From the NCBI GenBank assembly GCA_004570425.1, contig SPQJ01000004.1, forward strand, positions 106,154 through 170,153: a stretch of 64,000 bases of DNA, given 5' to 3'. Positions 8,553 through 17,698 of this stretch are shown here, piece by piece (position 1 is the first letter of the stretch; each line of letters begins with the position of its first letter). The DNA comes from Bacillus sp. AZ43. GTDB lineage: Bacteria > Actinomycetota > Actinomycetes > Mycobacteriales > Geodermatophilaceae. A model generated the notes under the pieces. The model had not been told where the DNA came from and ran no database searches. It saw only the letters and a list, made by a program, of their open reading frames with translations. The position numbers were made by a program, and so were the translations under genes.

Positions 8553-9751
8553 CTGCCGCCTCCTGCCTCCACCGCCGCGGTGATCTGCGGCCGCGGGTCC
8601 TCGTCCATCTCCTCGGCGAGATTCTCGATCGCCTTGCGCTGGGCGGGCGTCAGCCGGACCGGGACCGCCACCTCCACCGTGACCAGCAGGTCGCCGGCGC
8701 GGCCCTTGCCCTGGACGCCCCGGCCGCGGACGCGGAGGGTGCGCCCGCTCGCGGTGCCGGCGGGCACCTTGAGCGACACGTTCCCGTCGAGCGTCGGCAC
8801 GGTGAGCGTCGTGCCCAGCGCCGCCTCGGCGAAGGTGATCGGCACGGTCAGCGTCAGGTCGTCGCCCTTGCGCCCGAACAGCTCGTGCTCGGACACGTGG
8901 ACGACGACGAACAGGTCACCCGCCGGCCCACCGCGCCGTCCCGGGGCGCCCTTGCCGGCCAGCCGGATGCGCTGGCCGTCCTTGACCCCGGCCGGGATGC
9001 GGACGGTGATGGTGCGGGTCTGGGTGGTGACGCCGTTGCCGGCGCAGGTCGGGCACGGGTCGTCGACCACCGAGCCGGTGCCGCGGCAGTTGCGGCAGGG
9101 CTCGGAGAAGGCGAACGCCCCCTGGCTCCGGCTGGTCACGCCGGCGCCCTGGCACACCGGGCAGGTGTGCGGGCTCGTGCCCGGCTTCGCCCCGCTGCCG
9201 TTGCAGGTCGGGCAGGTGCCCGGGCTCTGCATGCGCAGCGGGACGGTGACGCCGAGGGCCGCCTCGTCGAACGAGAGCGTCGCCTCGGTCTCGACGTCCT
9301 GGCCGCGGGCCGGACCGGAGGCCGCCTGGCTGCGGGCGCGGGCTCCCCCGCCGGCGGCACCGCCGAAGATGCCGCCCAGCAGGTCGCCGAGGCCGCCCGC
9401 GCCACGGGCGCCGCCGGCGCCGGCGGCGCCCCCGAACAGGTCGCCGAGGTCGAACGGCTGACCGCCGCCGCCCCCGGGGAACCCGCCGGGGAAGCCGCCC
9501 GGCCGGCCGCCGCCGCCGAACAGCCTGCGGGCCTCGTCGTACTCGGTCCGCCGCTTGGTGTCCGACAGCACGTCGTAGGCCTCGGAGACGTCCTTGAAGC
9601 GCGCCTCGGCCTCGGTGTTGCCCGGGTTCTTGTCCGGGTGCAGCTCCTGCGCGAGCTTGCGGTAGGCCTTCTTGATGGCCGCCGCGTCGGCGTCCTTCGG
9701 GACGCCCAGCGCGGCGTAGTAGTCCTTCTCGATGAAGTCCCGGGTGCTCAT
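8549..9751 (-). CDS. dnaJ: Co-chaperone DnaJ (type I)
   Basis: A 400-residue Hsp40 that stimulates DnaK ATP hydrolysis. The J domain (residues 10-75) has the essential HPD in [13 protein letters not shown] long Gly/Phe-rich linker follows (about 80-150), then four zinc-binding repeats [24 protein letters not shown] and CPTCAGNG, and the C-terminal substrate domains. It lies 19 bp after grpE and overlaps hspR by 4 bp. The linker is unusually rich in Gly and Ala. Confidence 0.97.
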   Translation of the reverse strand: MSTRDFIEKDYYAALGVPKDADAAAIKKAYRKLAQELHPDKNPGNTEAEARFKDVSEAYDVLSDTKRRTEYDEARRLFGGGGRPGGFPGGFPGGGGGQPFDLGDLFGGAAGAGGARGAGGLGDLLGGIFGGAAGGGARARSQAASGPARGQDVETEATLSFDEAALGVTVPLRMQSPGTCPTCNGSGAKPGTSPHTCPVCQGAGVTSRSQGAFAFSEPCRNCRGTGSVVDDPCPTCAGNGVTTQTRTITVRIPAGVKDGQRIRLAGKGAPGRRGGPAGDLFVVVHVSEHELFGRKGDDLTLTVPITFAEAALGTTLTVPTLDGNVSLKVPAGTASGRTLRVRGRGVQGKGRAGDLLVTVEVAVPVRLTPAQRKAIENLAEEMDEDPRPQITAAVEAGGGR

Positions 9752-9770
9752 CGGGCGCCCCCTCTCTGGA

Positions 9771-10466
9771 TCAGTCGGACGCCGGAGCGCCGGTCTCGTC
9801 GGCCGACGGGCCCGGCTCCGCGGCCGGCGCCGGGCTCTCGGGCTCGGTCACCGCGACCATCGCCGTCCGCAGGACGCGGTCGCCGCGGCGGAAACCCTGC
9901 CGCAGCACGGTGGTCGCGGTCGGGACGCTCACCTCCGACGACGTGTCGTGGATGACCGCCTCGTGCAGCGACGGGTCGAACGGGTCGCCGGCCACGCCGA
10001 ACGCCTCCACGCCCAGGCCGTCGAGCAGCCCGAGGACGCGATCGGCCACGACCTTGAAGGCGCCGGTGAGGTCGCCGTGGTCGCGGGCCCGCTCGATGTC
10101 GTCGACGATCGGGAACAGCTGGAGCGCGAACCGCTCGGCCGCCTGGTCGACGACGAGGCTGCGGTCGCGGTCGACCCGCCGCCGGTAGTTGGCGTACTCC
10201 GCGGTGACCCGCTGCAGGTCCTCCGTGCGCTCGGCCAGCTGCTTCTCCAGGTCGCCGCCCGCGCCGGGTGCGGCCGGGGCCTGGGTCGGCTGCTCGTCGA
10301 CCGGTGTCTCGTGCTCGCTCATCTGCTCCCCTGGGGCGGCTGGATCGGGTGCGGAACCGGAGGTGCCGGCCGGCTGTGCGCCGGCCGGCACCCGCACCGC
10401 ACCCGTGACCGGGTCGATGCGCCGCTTGTCGTGGATCACGACGCGCGGCTCCTGCGGCTCGCTCAT
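9771..10466 (-). CDS. grpE: Nucleotide exchange factor GrpE
   Basis: A 231-residue exchange factor that releases ADP from DnaK. An N-terminal disordered region (about 1-75) precedes the long dimerisation helix ([25 protein letters not shown]) and the beta domain with the conserved [14 protein letters not shown] and [20 protein letters not shown]. The start overlaps the dnaK stop by 4 bp. The acidic C-terminal tail is longer than usual. Confidence 0.96.
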   Translation of the reverse strand: MSEPQEPRVVIHDKRRIDPVTGAVRVPAGAQPAGTSGSAPDPAAPGEQMSEHETPVDEQPTQAPAAPGAGGDLEKQLAERTEDLQRVTAEYANYRRRVDRDRSLVVDQAAERFALQLFPIVDDIERARDHGDLTGAFKVVADRVLGLLDGLGVEAFGVAGDPFDPSLHEAVIHDTSSEVSVPTATTVLRQGFRRGDRVLRTAMVAVTEPESPAPAAEPGPSADETGAPASD

Positions 10467-12331
10467 GCCCGCTTGTCGGTGTCCTCGTCGACGATCTCGG
10501 CGTCGACGACGTCGTCGTCAGCGGTGCCGGTGGACCCGCCGGCGGCACCGGCGTCGCTCCCCGGAGCAGCACCCTCGGCACCGGCCTCGGCGTTCTGCGC
10601 GTAGAGCGCCCCGCCGACCTCCTGCGACACCCGGGCCACCTTCTCCTGCGCGGAGCGGATGGCGTCGACGTCGGAGCCCCCGAGCGCCGAGCGCAGCTCG
10701 GTCAGCGCCTCGCCGAGCTCGTCCTTCTTCTCGGCCGGGATCTTGTCGCCGTTCTCGGCCAGGAACTTCTCGGTCTGGTACTGCAGCGACTCGGCCAGGT
10801 TGCGGGTCTCGGCCTCCTCGCGGCGCTTCTTGTCCTCCTCGGCGTGCGCCTCGGCGTCCTTCATCATCCGCTCGATGTCCTCCTTCGGGAGGGCCGAGCC
10901 ACCGGTGATGGTCATCGACTGCTCCTTGCCCGTGCCGAGGTCCTTGGCGGACACGTGCACGATGCCGTTGGCGTCGATGTCGAAGGCGACCTCGATCTGC
11001 GGGACGCCGCGCGGCGCCGGGGGCAGACCGGTCAGCTCGAACATGCCGAGCTTCTTGTTGTACATCGCCATCTCGCGCTCGCCCTGGAACACCTGGATCT
11101 GGACGGACGGCTGGTTGTCGTCGGCCGTCGTGAAGATCTCGGAGCGCTTGGTCGGGATCGTGGTGTTGCGCTCGATGAGCTTGGTCATGATCCCGCCCTT
11201 GGTCTCGATGCCCAGGGACAGCGGGGTGACGTCGAGCAGCAGGACGTCCTTGACCTCGCCGCGGAGGACACCGGCCTGCAGCGCGGCGCCGATGGCCACG
11301 ACCTCGTCCGGGTTGACGCCCTTGTTGGGCTCCTTGCCGCCGGTGAGCTCGCGGACCAGGTCCGACACGGCCGGCATGCGGGTCGAGCCACCGACGAGGA
11401 CGACGTGGTCGATCTGGCCGACGGAGATGCCGGCGTCGCGGATCGCCTGGTTGAACGGCGCGCGGGCGCGGTCGAGCAGGTCCTGCGTCATCCGCTGGAA
11501 CTCGGCGCGGGTGATGGTCACGTCCAGGTGGAGCGGACCCTCGGCACCGGCGGTGATGTAGGGCAGGTTGATGTTGGTCGACTGGGCGCCCGACAGCTCG
11601 ATCTTGGCCTTCTCCGCGGCCTCGCGGAGGCGCTGCATGGCCAGCTTGTCCTTGGACAGGTCGATGCCGTTGGACGCGTTGAAGGTCTTGACCAGGTGGT
11701 CGACGATCTTCTGGTCCCAGTCGTCACCACCGAGGTGGTTGTCACCGGCGGTGGCCTTGACCTCGATGACGCCGTCCCCGATCTCGAGCAGGGAGACGTC
11801 GAAGGTGCCGCCACCGAGGTCGAAGACGAGGATCGTCTGCTCGGTCTCGCCCTTGTCCAGGCCGTAGGCCAGCGCGGCCGCGGTGGGCTCGTTGACGATG
11901 CGCAGGACGTTGAGGCCCGCGATCTCACCGGCCTCCTTGGTGGCCTGGCGCTGCGCGTCCTCGAAGTAGGCGGGGACGGTGATGACGGCGTCGGTGACCG
12001 GCTCGCCCAGGTAGGTCTCGGCGTCCCGCTTGAGCTTCTGCAGGATGCGCGCGGAGATCTCCTGCGGCGTGTACTGCTTGCCGTCGATCTCGCCGGTCTT
12101 CCAGTCGGTGCCCATGTGCCGCTTGACGGAGCGGATGGTGCGGTCGACGTTGGTGACCGCCTGGTTCTTGGCCGACTGGCCGACGAGGACCTCGCCGTTC
12201 TTGGCGAACGCGACGACCGACGGGGTGGTGCGCGAGCCCTCGGAGTTCGCGATGACCGTCGGCTCGCCGCCCTCGAGGACGGTGACGACGGAGTTGGTGG
12301 TGCCGAGGTCGATACCGACCGCTCGAGCCAT
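10463..12331 (-). CDS. dnaK: Chaperone DnaK (Hsp70)
   Basis: A 622-residue Hsp70. The ATPase domain starts with [13 protein letters not shown] and includes the phosphate-2 motif [13 protein letters not shown] and [12 protein letters not shown]. The interdomain linker is [18 protein letters not shown], the substrate-binding domain follows, and the tail ends in [14 protein letters not shown]. It heads the operon dnaK-grpE-dnaJ-hspR-marR. A degenerate HAIR sequence lies 66 bp upstream. HspR control is inferred. Confidence 0.98.
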   Translation of the reverse strand: MARAVGIDLGTTNSVVTVLEGGEPTVIANSEGSRTTPSVVAFAKNGEVLVGQSAKNQAVTNVDRTIRSVKRHMGTDWKTGEIDGKQYTPQEISARILQKLKRDAETYLGEPVTDAVITVPAYFEDAQRQATKEAGEIAGLNVLRIVNEPTAAALAYGLDKGETEQTILVFDLGGGTFDVSLLEIGDGVIEVKATAGDNHLGGDDWDQKIVDHLVKTFNASNGIDLSKDKLAMQRLREAAEKAKIELSGAQSTNINLPYITAGAEGPLHLDVTITRAEFQRMTQDLLDRARAPFNQAIRDAGISVGQIDHVVLVGGSTRMPAVSDLVRELTGGKEPNKGVNPDEVVAIGAALQAGVLRGEVKDVLLLDVTPLSLGIETKGGIMTKLIERNTTIPTKRSEIFTTADDNQPSVQIQVFQGEREMAMYNKKLGMFELTGLPPAPRGVPQIEVAFDIDANGIVHVSAKDLGTGKEQSMTITGGSALPKEDIERMMKDAEAHAEEDKKRREEAETRNLAESLQYQTEKFLAENGDKIPAEKKDELGEALTELRSALGGSDVDAIRSAQEKVARVSQEVGGALYAQNAEAGAEGAAPGSDAGAAGGSTGTADDDVVDAEIVDEDTDKRA

Positions 12332-12396
12332 GGGGATGGCCTCTCTTCCGTGTACTGGTCCGGTGGTGCTGGTCTGAGGAGCCGAGCCCGATCCAC

Positions 12397-12417
12397 CTTG
12401 CGCGTGGTCGGCTCAAC
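12397..12417 (-). promoter_or_regulatory. Degenerate HAIR-like site before dnaK
   Basis: CTTGCGC-N7-GCTCAAC keeps the N7 spacing and matches the HspR consensus at 5 of 7 positions in each arm. It lies 66 bp upstream of the dnaK ATG. It is weaker than the clpB site. Confidence 0.55.
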
Positions 12418-12612
12418 TTTCCTGCCCACCGTAACGGCAGGGGTCCCGGAGGTGTTCCCGGGGTGGGCCGGATCGCCGCAGGTTCGCCGCGTCGCGGTGA
12501 GGTACGCGGTCGACAGCGAACCCGCCTGCCACACCGCGCGGCTGACGGCTCGGAGACCCGCCTGTCCACAGGGCGCCGGACGGCCAGGCGCCGGCCGCAC
12601 GACACTTCCGCC

Positions 12613-13602
12613 GTGCACCCACTGCTGCGCGCCGCCGCCGACCGCCAGCTCGGCCTGTTCACCGCCGTCGACGCCCGTCGCGCGGGGTACGCGCACGGCG
12701 AGATCCGCCACCTGCACTCCTCGGGGACGTGGGTGGCCGTTCGCCGCGGCGTCTACGCCGTGGCGGAGGAGCTGGCGTCGTCCGATCGCCGCCACCAGGT
12801 CGAGTGCGCTGCCGTCCTGCTCGACCTCGGGCGGCCCGACGCCGCCCTCAGCCACGCCACGGCCCTGCGCTTGTGGGGCCTCCCGATGAGACGGGCACTC
12901 CTCCCGGACGGTGTGCTCCTGACCCACCCGTCCCTGTACCGCCGGGGGAAGGGATTCACGCTGAAACGGGCGCCCCTGCGGGCCGAGGAGGTGGTCCGCC
13001 GGGGACCGCTCCGCCTGACGACGCCCGCCCGGGCACTGGTCGACTGCGCCCGCGCATGGCCCTTGGAGGATGCCGTCGTCGCCATGGACGCCGCGCTGCT
13101 CCGGGACCGGGTCCGGCCGGACGACCTGGCGGCGGCCGTCGCGACGGCGAGGACGTGGCCCGGGGCGCCGCGGGCCGCCCGGGCCGTGTCGCTGGCCGAC
13201 GGCCGAGCAGAGTCGCCGCTGGAGACGCGGGGCCGACTACGCCTGGTCGGGATGGGACTCACGCCGCAGCTGCAGGTGGAGATCCACTCCGGTGGGCGGC
13301 TGCTCGGGGTCGCCGATGCGTGGTTCGAGGAGGCGGCCGTGGCGATCGAGTTCGACGGTCGCGTGAAGTACACCGATCCGTGGCGGGGACGGGACGCGGG
13401 CCAGGTCCTGTGGGCCGAGAAGCGGCGCGAGGACGAGATGCGTGCCCTCGGCATCCGCTTCGTGCGACTGGCCGACGAGGACCTCGGACCACCCTGGCGC
13501 GGACACGAGCAGCGGGTGCGCGCCGCGCTCGCGGTCCCCGGCCCGGCCGTGCGGCGGTTCACCACCACCCCGCGTACCGCGGGCGTCCTCCGCGCCGGAT
13601 GA
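12613..13602 (+). CDS. AbiEi-like antitoxin-domain / DUF559-like protein
   Basis: A 329-residue protein with GTG start at 12613. The N-terminal winged-helix region (LLRAAADRQLGLFTAVDARRAG, then VRRGVYAV) resembles type IV toxin-antitoxin AbiEi domains. The C-terminal third (ESPLETRGRLRLV, VADAWFEEAAVAIEFDG, ending RFVRLADEDL) resembles the DUF559/very-short-patch-repair nuclease fold, with Glu and EFDG in catalytic-like positions. Such genes occur singly and in many copies in high-GC actinobacteria. No AbiEii toxin partner is adjacent, so a defence role is not supported by context. Confidence 0.7.
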   Translation: MHPLLRAAADRQLGLFTAVDARRAGYAHGEIRHLHSSGTWVAVRRGVYAVAEELASSDRRHQVECAAVLLDLGRPDAALSHATALRLWGLPMRRALLPDGVLLTHPSLYRRGKGFTLKRAPLRAEEVVRRGPLRLTTPARALVDCARAWPLEDAVVAMDAALLRDRVRPDDLAAAVATARTWPGAPRAARAVSLADGRAESPLETRGRLRLVGMGLTPQLQVEIHSGGRLLGVADAWFEEAAVAIEFDGRVKYTDPWRGRDAGQVLWAEKRREDEMRALGIRFVRLADEDLGPPWRGHEQRVRAALAVPGPAVRRFTTTPRTAGVLRAG

Positions 13603-13669
13603 CCTCGGGTTCGCGGCGCGGCAGCCGGGCGCGCGGTCGACCGCGCACTCGGCCGCCACACCGCGCGCC

Positions 13670-14683
13670 TCAGTCGGCGGGGGCAGGGGCGACGGACTCG
13701 GACGGGAAGGTGGGCAGCGGGACCTGCGGGCGGGGCAGGTCCTCGACGCACGAACCCGCAGGTCGGGGGACGCTGCGCGAGAGGTCCACGCCCGCCGGGT
13801 CGAGCACGTAGTCCTGCGGGTACGCGTTCGGCACGGCCACCCCGTCGGCGGCGAGCGGCTGATCGAGCACGCGGGCGCACCCGTCGGCCCACCACTGCTG
13901 GAAGCCCACGTGCAGGGGGCGGCCGTCCTGGTCGTAGAGGAGCACGTCCTCCAGCGGAGTGCCGTCGGCCGCGTACGGGTGGATGTCGGTGACGGGTCCG
14001 TAGCGGGAGATCAGCGGGTTCAGCTCGTCCGGGGCCGACGACGAGTCGGCGACGTAGACGTACTCCGGCGTCACCCCCGACCAGCCGTTCAGCGCGGCGA
14101 GGACGCCGAGCGCACCGAGCAACCCGCCCGCGACGCCGACCAGCACGCGCCGTGGCTTCGGCAGGGTCCGCCGGCCGAGGGCCACCGACCCCGCGACGGC
14201 GGCGGCGACGAGCAGCACGCCGAGCAGGCGGCTGCCCAGCGGTGCCGGCACCGGGAAGTCCCGCACGGCGTCGGACGTCAGCAGGCACGGCACCGAGATC
14301 AGCAGGTACCCGCGCAGCACCCACCAGGCGGGTCGCAGCTCGCCGAGCAGCCGCCGGCTCTCCCGGACCGCGACCGTCACCGCCTCCTGGGCCGTCACCT
14401 CGCCCAGCCGCTCGCGCAGACCGGCGAGCGCCGAGGGGCGCGGGGCGCCACGAGCGGGCAGCCCGGCGGCGGCACGGAGGTCGGCGGCGTAGGAGGCCGG
14501 CGTGCCGAGCCGGACGGCGATGTCGCGGTCGTCGTCCTCGGCGGCCAGGGCCTCGAGGTGCGCGGCGAGGTCCTCCAGCAGGGCGCTGCGGTCGTCGACG
14601 GGCAGATCGGCGAGCTCGTGCTCCACGGCGGCCAGGTAGTCCTGCGCCTGCCGGGTCCGGTCGGCGACGGCCGGCGCGCTCAC
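13670..14683 (-). CDS. HAAS-domain membrane protein
   Basis: A 337-residue protein with GTG at 14683, overlapping the padR stop by 4 bp. Residues 10-70 form the HAAS/DUF1700-like helical domain (YLAAVEHELADLP, EDLAAHLEAL, RLGTPASYAADL). Three or four hydrophobic helices follow in the middle (about 130-220), then a 110-residue extracytoplasmic tail with two Cys. HAAS proteins are characteristically encoded after PadR regulators, as here. They are thought to work with the regulator in envelope or signalling control; the role of the tail is unknown. Confidence 0.8.
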   Translation of the reverse strand: MSAPAVADRTRQAQDYLAAVEHELADLPVDDRSALLEDLAAHLEALAAEDDDRDIAVRLGTPASYAADLRAAAGLPARGAPRPSALAGLRERLGEVTAQEAVTVAVRESRRLLGELRPAWWVLRGYLLISVPCLLTSDAVRDFPVPAPLGSRLLGVLLVAAAVAGSVALGRRTLPKPRRVLVGVAGGLLGALGVLAALNGWSGVTPEYVYVADSSSAPDELNPLISRYGPVTDIHPYAADGTPLEDVLLYDQDGRPLHVGFQQWWADGCARVLDQPLAADGVAVPNAYPQDYVLDPAGVDLSRSVPRPAGSCVEDLPRPQVPLPTFPSESVAPAPAD

Positions 14684-15003
14684 GCCGTCACCGCCAGGAG
14701 GCCGTCGACGGTGTCGGCGAACGTCCTCCACGTCTTCGTCGAGTCCTCCAGCACCGAACGCCCCCTGTCGTTGATCGCGTAGTACTTGCGGTGCGGCCCC
14801 TCGTCGCTCGGGACGACGTAGGACGTGAGAGCACCGGCCTGGTAGAGCCGCCGCAGCGTGCCGTAGACCGACGCGTCCCCGACGTCCTCGAGGCCGGCCG
14901 TCCGCAGTCGCCGGACGACGTCGTAGCCGTAGCCGTCGGCGTCGCGGACCACGGCGAGCACCGCGACGTCGAGCACGCCCTTGAGCAACTGGCTGGCGTC
15001 CAC
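14680..15003 (-). CDS. PadR-family transcriptional regulator
   Basis: A 107-residue winged-helix protein: LLKGVLDVAVLAVV, GYGYDVVRRL, ASVYGTLRRLYQAGAL and the wing HRKYYAINDRG are the family hallmarks. The GTG at 15003 follows a GGGAGGGG ribosome site; earlier starts lack one. It is coupled to the HAAS-domain gene. The divergent neighbour is the Fe-S reductase, but the operator in that gap fits a different regulator better. Confidence 0.9.
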   Translation of the reverse strand: MDASQLLKGVLDVAVLAVVRDADGYGYDVVRRLRTAGLEDVGDASVYGTLRRLYQAGALTSYVVPSDEGPHRKYYAINDRGRSVLEDSTKTWRTFADTVDGLLAVTA

Positions 15004-15115
15004 GGTTCCCCTCCCTGTGCCCCCGCTGTGGCGGCTCGGACGGTACTGCACGATCCGCAGTAGTCCGCCGAGGCGACGACCGTGGGCGTGTCGTGGGTCA
15101 CGCCCGGACGCCTCC

Positions 15116-15133
15116 GGTTACCGGCGAGTAACC
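15116..15133 (+). promoter_or_regulatory. Palindromic operator before the Fe-S reductase
   Basis: GGTTACCGGCGAGTAACC has 6-bp perfect arms and lies 148 bp upstream of the reductase ATG. Its core TTACCGGCGAGTA recurs, with one or two changes, twice before fadE (42502-42538). It is probably the binding site of a fatty-acid-oxidation regulator of TetR or similar type. Confidence 0.6.
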
Positions 15134-15280
15134 TCGGGCGGCGCCAGCTATCGTTCGGGGCAGTGCGGGACAGCAGTGCCGCATGCGTTCCGCGCCCCGG
15201 CGCGCAGCACCCCATGCCCTCGTCGCCGCACCGCCGACGAGGGTCGGCCGACGCCGTCAGGCGTACGCGGGAGGAAAAGA

Positions 15281-17581
15281 ATGACGGGCCCGTTGCAGAT
15301 CGTCCTGGGCACGATCAGCGTCCTGTTCCTGGTCGTCGCATCAGTGATGGCCTACCGGGCGGTCCGGGCGATGGTGCGGATCATCCGCACCGGCCAGCCC
15401 GACGGCACCCGCTGGGGGCCGGTCAAGACCCGGCTGAAGACGACGCTGGTCGAGTCGCTGGGGCACACCCGGATGCTCAAGTGGTCGAGCATCGGCGTCG
15501 CCCACTGGTTCGTGTTCGTCGGGTTCTACGGCCTGTTCCTGACGCTGGTCGAGGCGTTCGGCGAGGTCTGGAACCCCGCCTTCCACCTGCCGCTGATCGG
15601 CGAGTGGAGCCTGTGGAACCTGTTCGCCGACATCATCGGCACCGGCACGATCCTCGGGATCGTCTACCTGATCTACCGGCGGCAGAAGGATCACCCGCGC
15701 CGGCAGGGCCGCAAGAGCCGCTTCGCCGGGTCGAACGAGGGCCGCGGCTACTTCGTCGAGTTCGTCGTCGCCACCGTCGGCGTCTGCATCCTGCTGATCC
15801 GCGCGCTCAAGGTCTCCACGGACCTCACCGACGCACCGGCCTGGTCGCACCCGATCTCCGGCGCCCTCGGCCAGGTCCTCCCGGACAGCCCCGACCTGCT
15901 CAGCGTCGTCGCGTTCGTCAAGATCGTGGTGAGCCTGACCTGGCTGGTGGTCATCAGCCGGATCCTGAACATGGGTGTCGCCTGGCACCGGTTCAGCGCC
16001 TTCCTGAACATCTACGCCAAGCGCAACGCCGACGGCGCCCCGGCGCTCGGCCCGCTGCTGCCCATGACCAGCAACGGCAAGCCGATCGACTTCGAGGACC
16101 CGGGCGAGGACGACGTCTTCGGCCGCGGGAAGATCGAGGACTTCACCTGGAAGGGGATGCTGGACTTCACCACCTGCACCGAGTGCGGGCGGTGCCAGAG
16201 CCAGTGCCCGGCCTGGAACACCGGCAAGCCGCTCAGCCCCAAGATGGTGATCATGGATCTTCGCGATCACCTCTACGCGAAGGCCCCCTACCTCCTCGGC
16301 GAGAAGACGGCGTCGGAGACGGCCCCGGACTACGACGTCCTCAAGCCGTCGGACGAGCAGGTCTGGGCGTCGGGCTACGCCCGCATCGAGGGCACCAACG
16401 ACGCCCAGGCCCACCGCCCGCTGGTCGGCACCCTCGAGGAGGGCGGGGTCATCGACCCCGACGTCCTGTGGAGCTGCACCAACTGCGGCGCCTGCGTCGA
16501 GCAGTGCCCGGTCGACATCGAGCACATCGACCACATCGACGACATGCGCCGCTACCAGGTGCTCATCGAGTCGAACTTCCCGTCGGAAGCCGGCGTGATG
16601 CTGCGCAACATCGAGAACCGCGGCAACCCGTGGGGCATGCAGCCCAGCGTCCGCAACGACTGGATCAAGGAGCTCGACTTCGAGGTGAAGGTGGCCGACG
16701 GCCCCCTCGACTACGACATCGAGTACCTGTTCTGGGTCGGCTGCGCCGGCGCCATCGACGACCGCGCCAAGAAGGTGACCAAGGCGGTCGCCGAGCTGCT
16801 CAACATCGCCGGTGTGGAGTTCGCCGTCCTCGGTGACGGCGAGAGCTGCTCGGGCGACCCGGCCCGCCGCCTGGGCAACGAGTTCGTCTTCCAGATGCAG
16901 GCGATGCAGAACATCGAGGTCCTCGACGGCGTCTTCGAGGGCCGCGTGCCCGGCATGCGCAAGATCGTCACGACGTGTCCGCACTGCTTCAACTCGCTGG
17001 GCCGCGAGTACCCGCAGGCCGGTGGCGAGTACGAGGTCATCCACCACACGCAGCTGCTCAACGAGCTCGTGGAGCAGGGCCGGCTGACCCCCGTCACGCC
17101 GATCGACCGCAAGGTCACCTACCACGACCCGTGCTTCCTCGGCCGGCACAACAAGGTCTACACGCCGCCGCGGGAGATCCTCGAGTCCGTCCAGGGCCTC
17201 TCCACCCAGGAGATGCACCGCTGCAAGGACCGCGGCTTCTGCTGCGGCGCCGGCGGCGCCCGCATGTGGATGGAGGAGAAGATCGGCAAGCGGATCAACG
17301 TGGAGCGCACCGAGGAGGCCCTCGAGCTCGACCCCGACGTCATCTCCACGGCCTGCCCGTTCTGCATCACGATGCTCAGCGACGCGCTGACCAGCAAGAA
17401 GCAGAACGGCGAGGCGAAGGAGCACGTCGAGGTCCTCGACGTCAGCCAGATCCTGCTGCGCTCGATGACGCCGGTCGGCGTCGCCGCCCAGGGCGAGGAG
17501 TCCGGCCCGGACGTCGGCACCAAGGCCGGTCCCGACCCGGTCGGCGAGGGCTCGGCGGCCACGGAGCACGGCCAGGCCTGA
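15281..17581 (+). CDS. Membrane Fe-S / CCG-domain reductase (EtfD-like, Rv0338c family)
   Basis: A 766-residue protein. Five or so N-terminal membrane helices (1-230) form a DsrM/HdrE-like cytochrome-b-type anchor. Two 4Fe-4S clusters follow (CTECGRCQSQCPAWN and CTNCGACVEQCPV), then two CCG domains (CPHCFNSLGREYP; DPCFLGRHN with GFCCGAGGARMW). The layout equals mycobacterial Rv0338c/EtfD, which passes electrons from acyl-CoA dehydrogenases via ETF to menaquinone. The start has a clear GGAGG 6 nt away. The operator shared with fadE supports a beta-oxidation role; the exact electron partners are inferred. Confidence 0.88.
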   Translation: MTGPLQIVLGTISVLFLVVASVMAYRAVRAMVRIIRTGQPDGTRWGPVKTRLKTTLVESLGHTRMLKWSSIGVAHWFVFVGFYGLFLTLVEAFGEVWNPAFHLPLIGEWSLWNLFADIIGTGTILGIVYLIYRRQKDHPRRQGRKSRFAGSNEGRGYFVEFVVATVGVCILLIRALKVSTDLTDAPAWSHPISGALGQVLPDSPDLLSVVAFVKIVVSLTWLVVISRILNMGVAWHRFSAFLNIYAKRNADGAPALGPLLPMTSNGKPIDFEDPGEDDVFGRGKIEDFTWKGMLDFTTCTECGRCQSQCPAWNTGKPLSPKMVIMDLRDHLYAKAPYLLGEKTASETAPDYDVLKPSDEQVWASGYARIEGTNDAQAHRPLVGTLEEGGVIDPDVLWSCTNCGACVEQCPVDIEHIDHIDDMRRYQVLIESNFPSEAGVMLRNIENRGNPWGMQPSVRNDWIKELDFEVKVADGPLDYDIEYLFWVGCAGAIDDRAKKVTKAVAELLNIAGVEFAVLGDGESCSGDPARRLGNEFVFQMQAMQNIEVLDGVFEGRVPGMRKIVTTCPHCFNSLGREYPQAGGEYEVIHHTQLLNELVEQGRLTPVTPIDRKVTYHDPCFLGRHNKVYTPPREILESVQGLSTQEMHRCKDRGFCCGAGGARMWMEEKIGKRINVERTEEALELDPDVISTACPFCITMLSDALTSKKQNGEAKEHVEVLDVSQILLRSMTPVGVAAQGEESGPDVGTKAGPDPVGEGSAATEHGQA

Positions 17582-17597
17582 CACCCGGCAGCACCGC

Positions 17598-17632
17598 GAC
17601 GGCGCGTGTCCCCCTGGGGGGCGCGCGCCGTC
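17598..17632 (+). terminator. Terminator of the Fe-S reductase gene
   Basis: GACGGCGCG (17598-17606) pairs with CGCGCCGTC (17624-17632), with a further TCCCC/GGGGG inside. It starts 17 bp after the stop codon. Confidence 0.65.
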
Positions 17633-17649
17633 GGCGTCTCCGGGGTGGA

Positions 17650-17668
17650 TCGTTGCCCCCGGCAACGA
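17650..17668 (+). promoter_or_regulatory. Short inverted repeat before the MFS permease
   Basis: TCGTTGCC-CCC-GGCAACGA, perfect 8-bp arms, lies 31 bp before the GTG of the permease gene. It could be an operator or a small hairpin in the leader. Confidence 0.35.
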
Positions 17669-17698
17669 CCCGCGCTCCCGATGGAGGACGATCCTGGG

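Noticed and set aside
12571..12582. DnaA-box-like TGTCCACA and possible origin
   Set aside because: A single box in GC-rich DNA, no cluster, no AT-rich region and no dnaA/dnaN nearby.
12613..13602. Defence island
   Set aside because: Apart from this AbiEi-like gene and the terminal DUF222 gene, 50 kb away, no restriction, Cas, CBASS, retron or toxin genes are seen.
13631..13646. Palindrome GCGCGGTCGACCGCGC
   Set aside because: It lies between two gene ends with no promoter role evident and is easily formed in this base composition.
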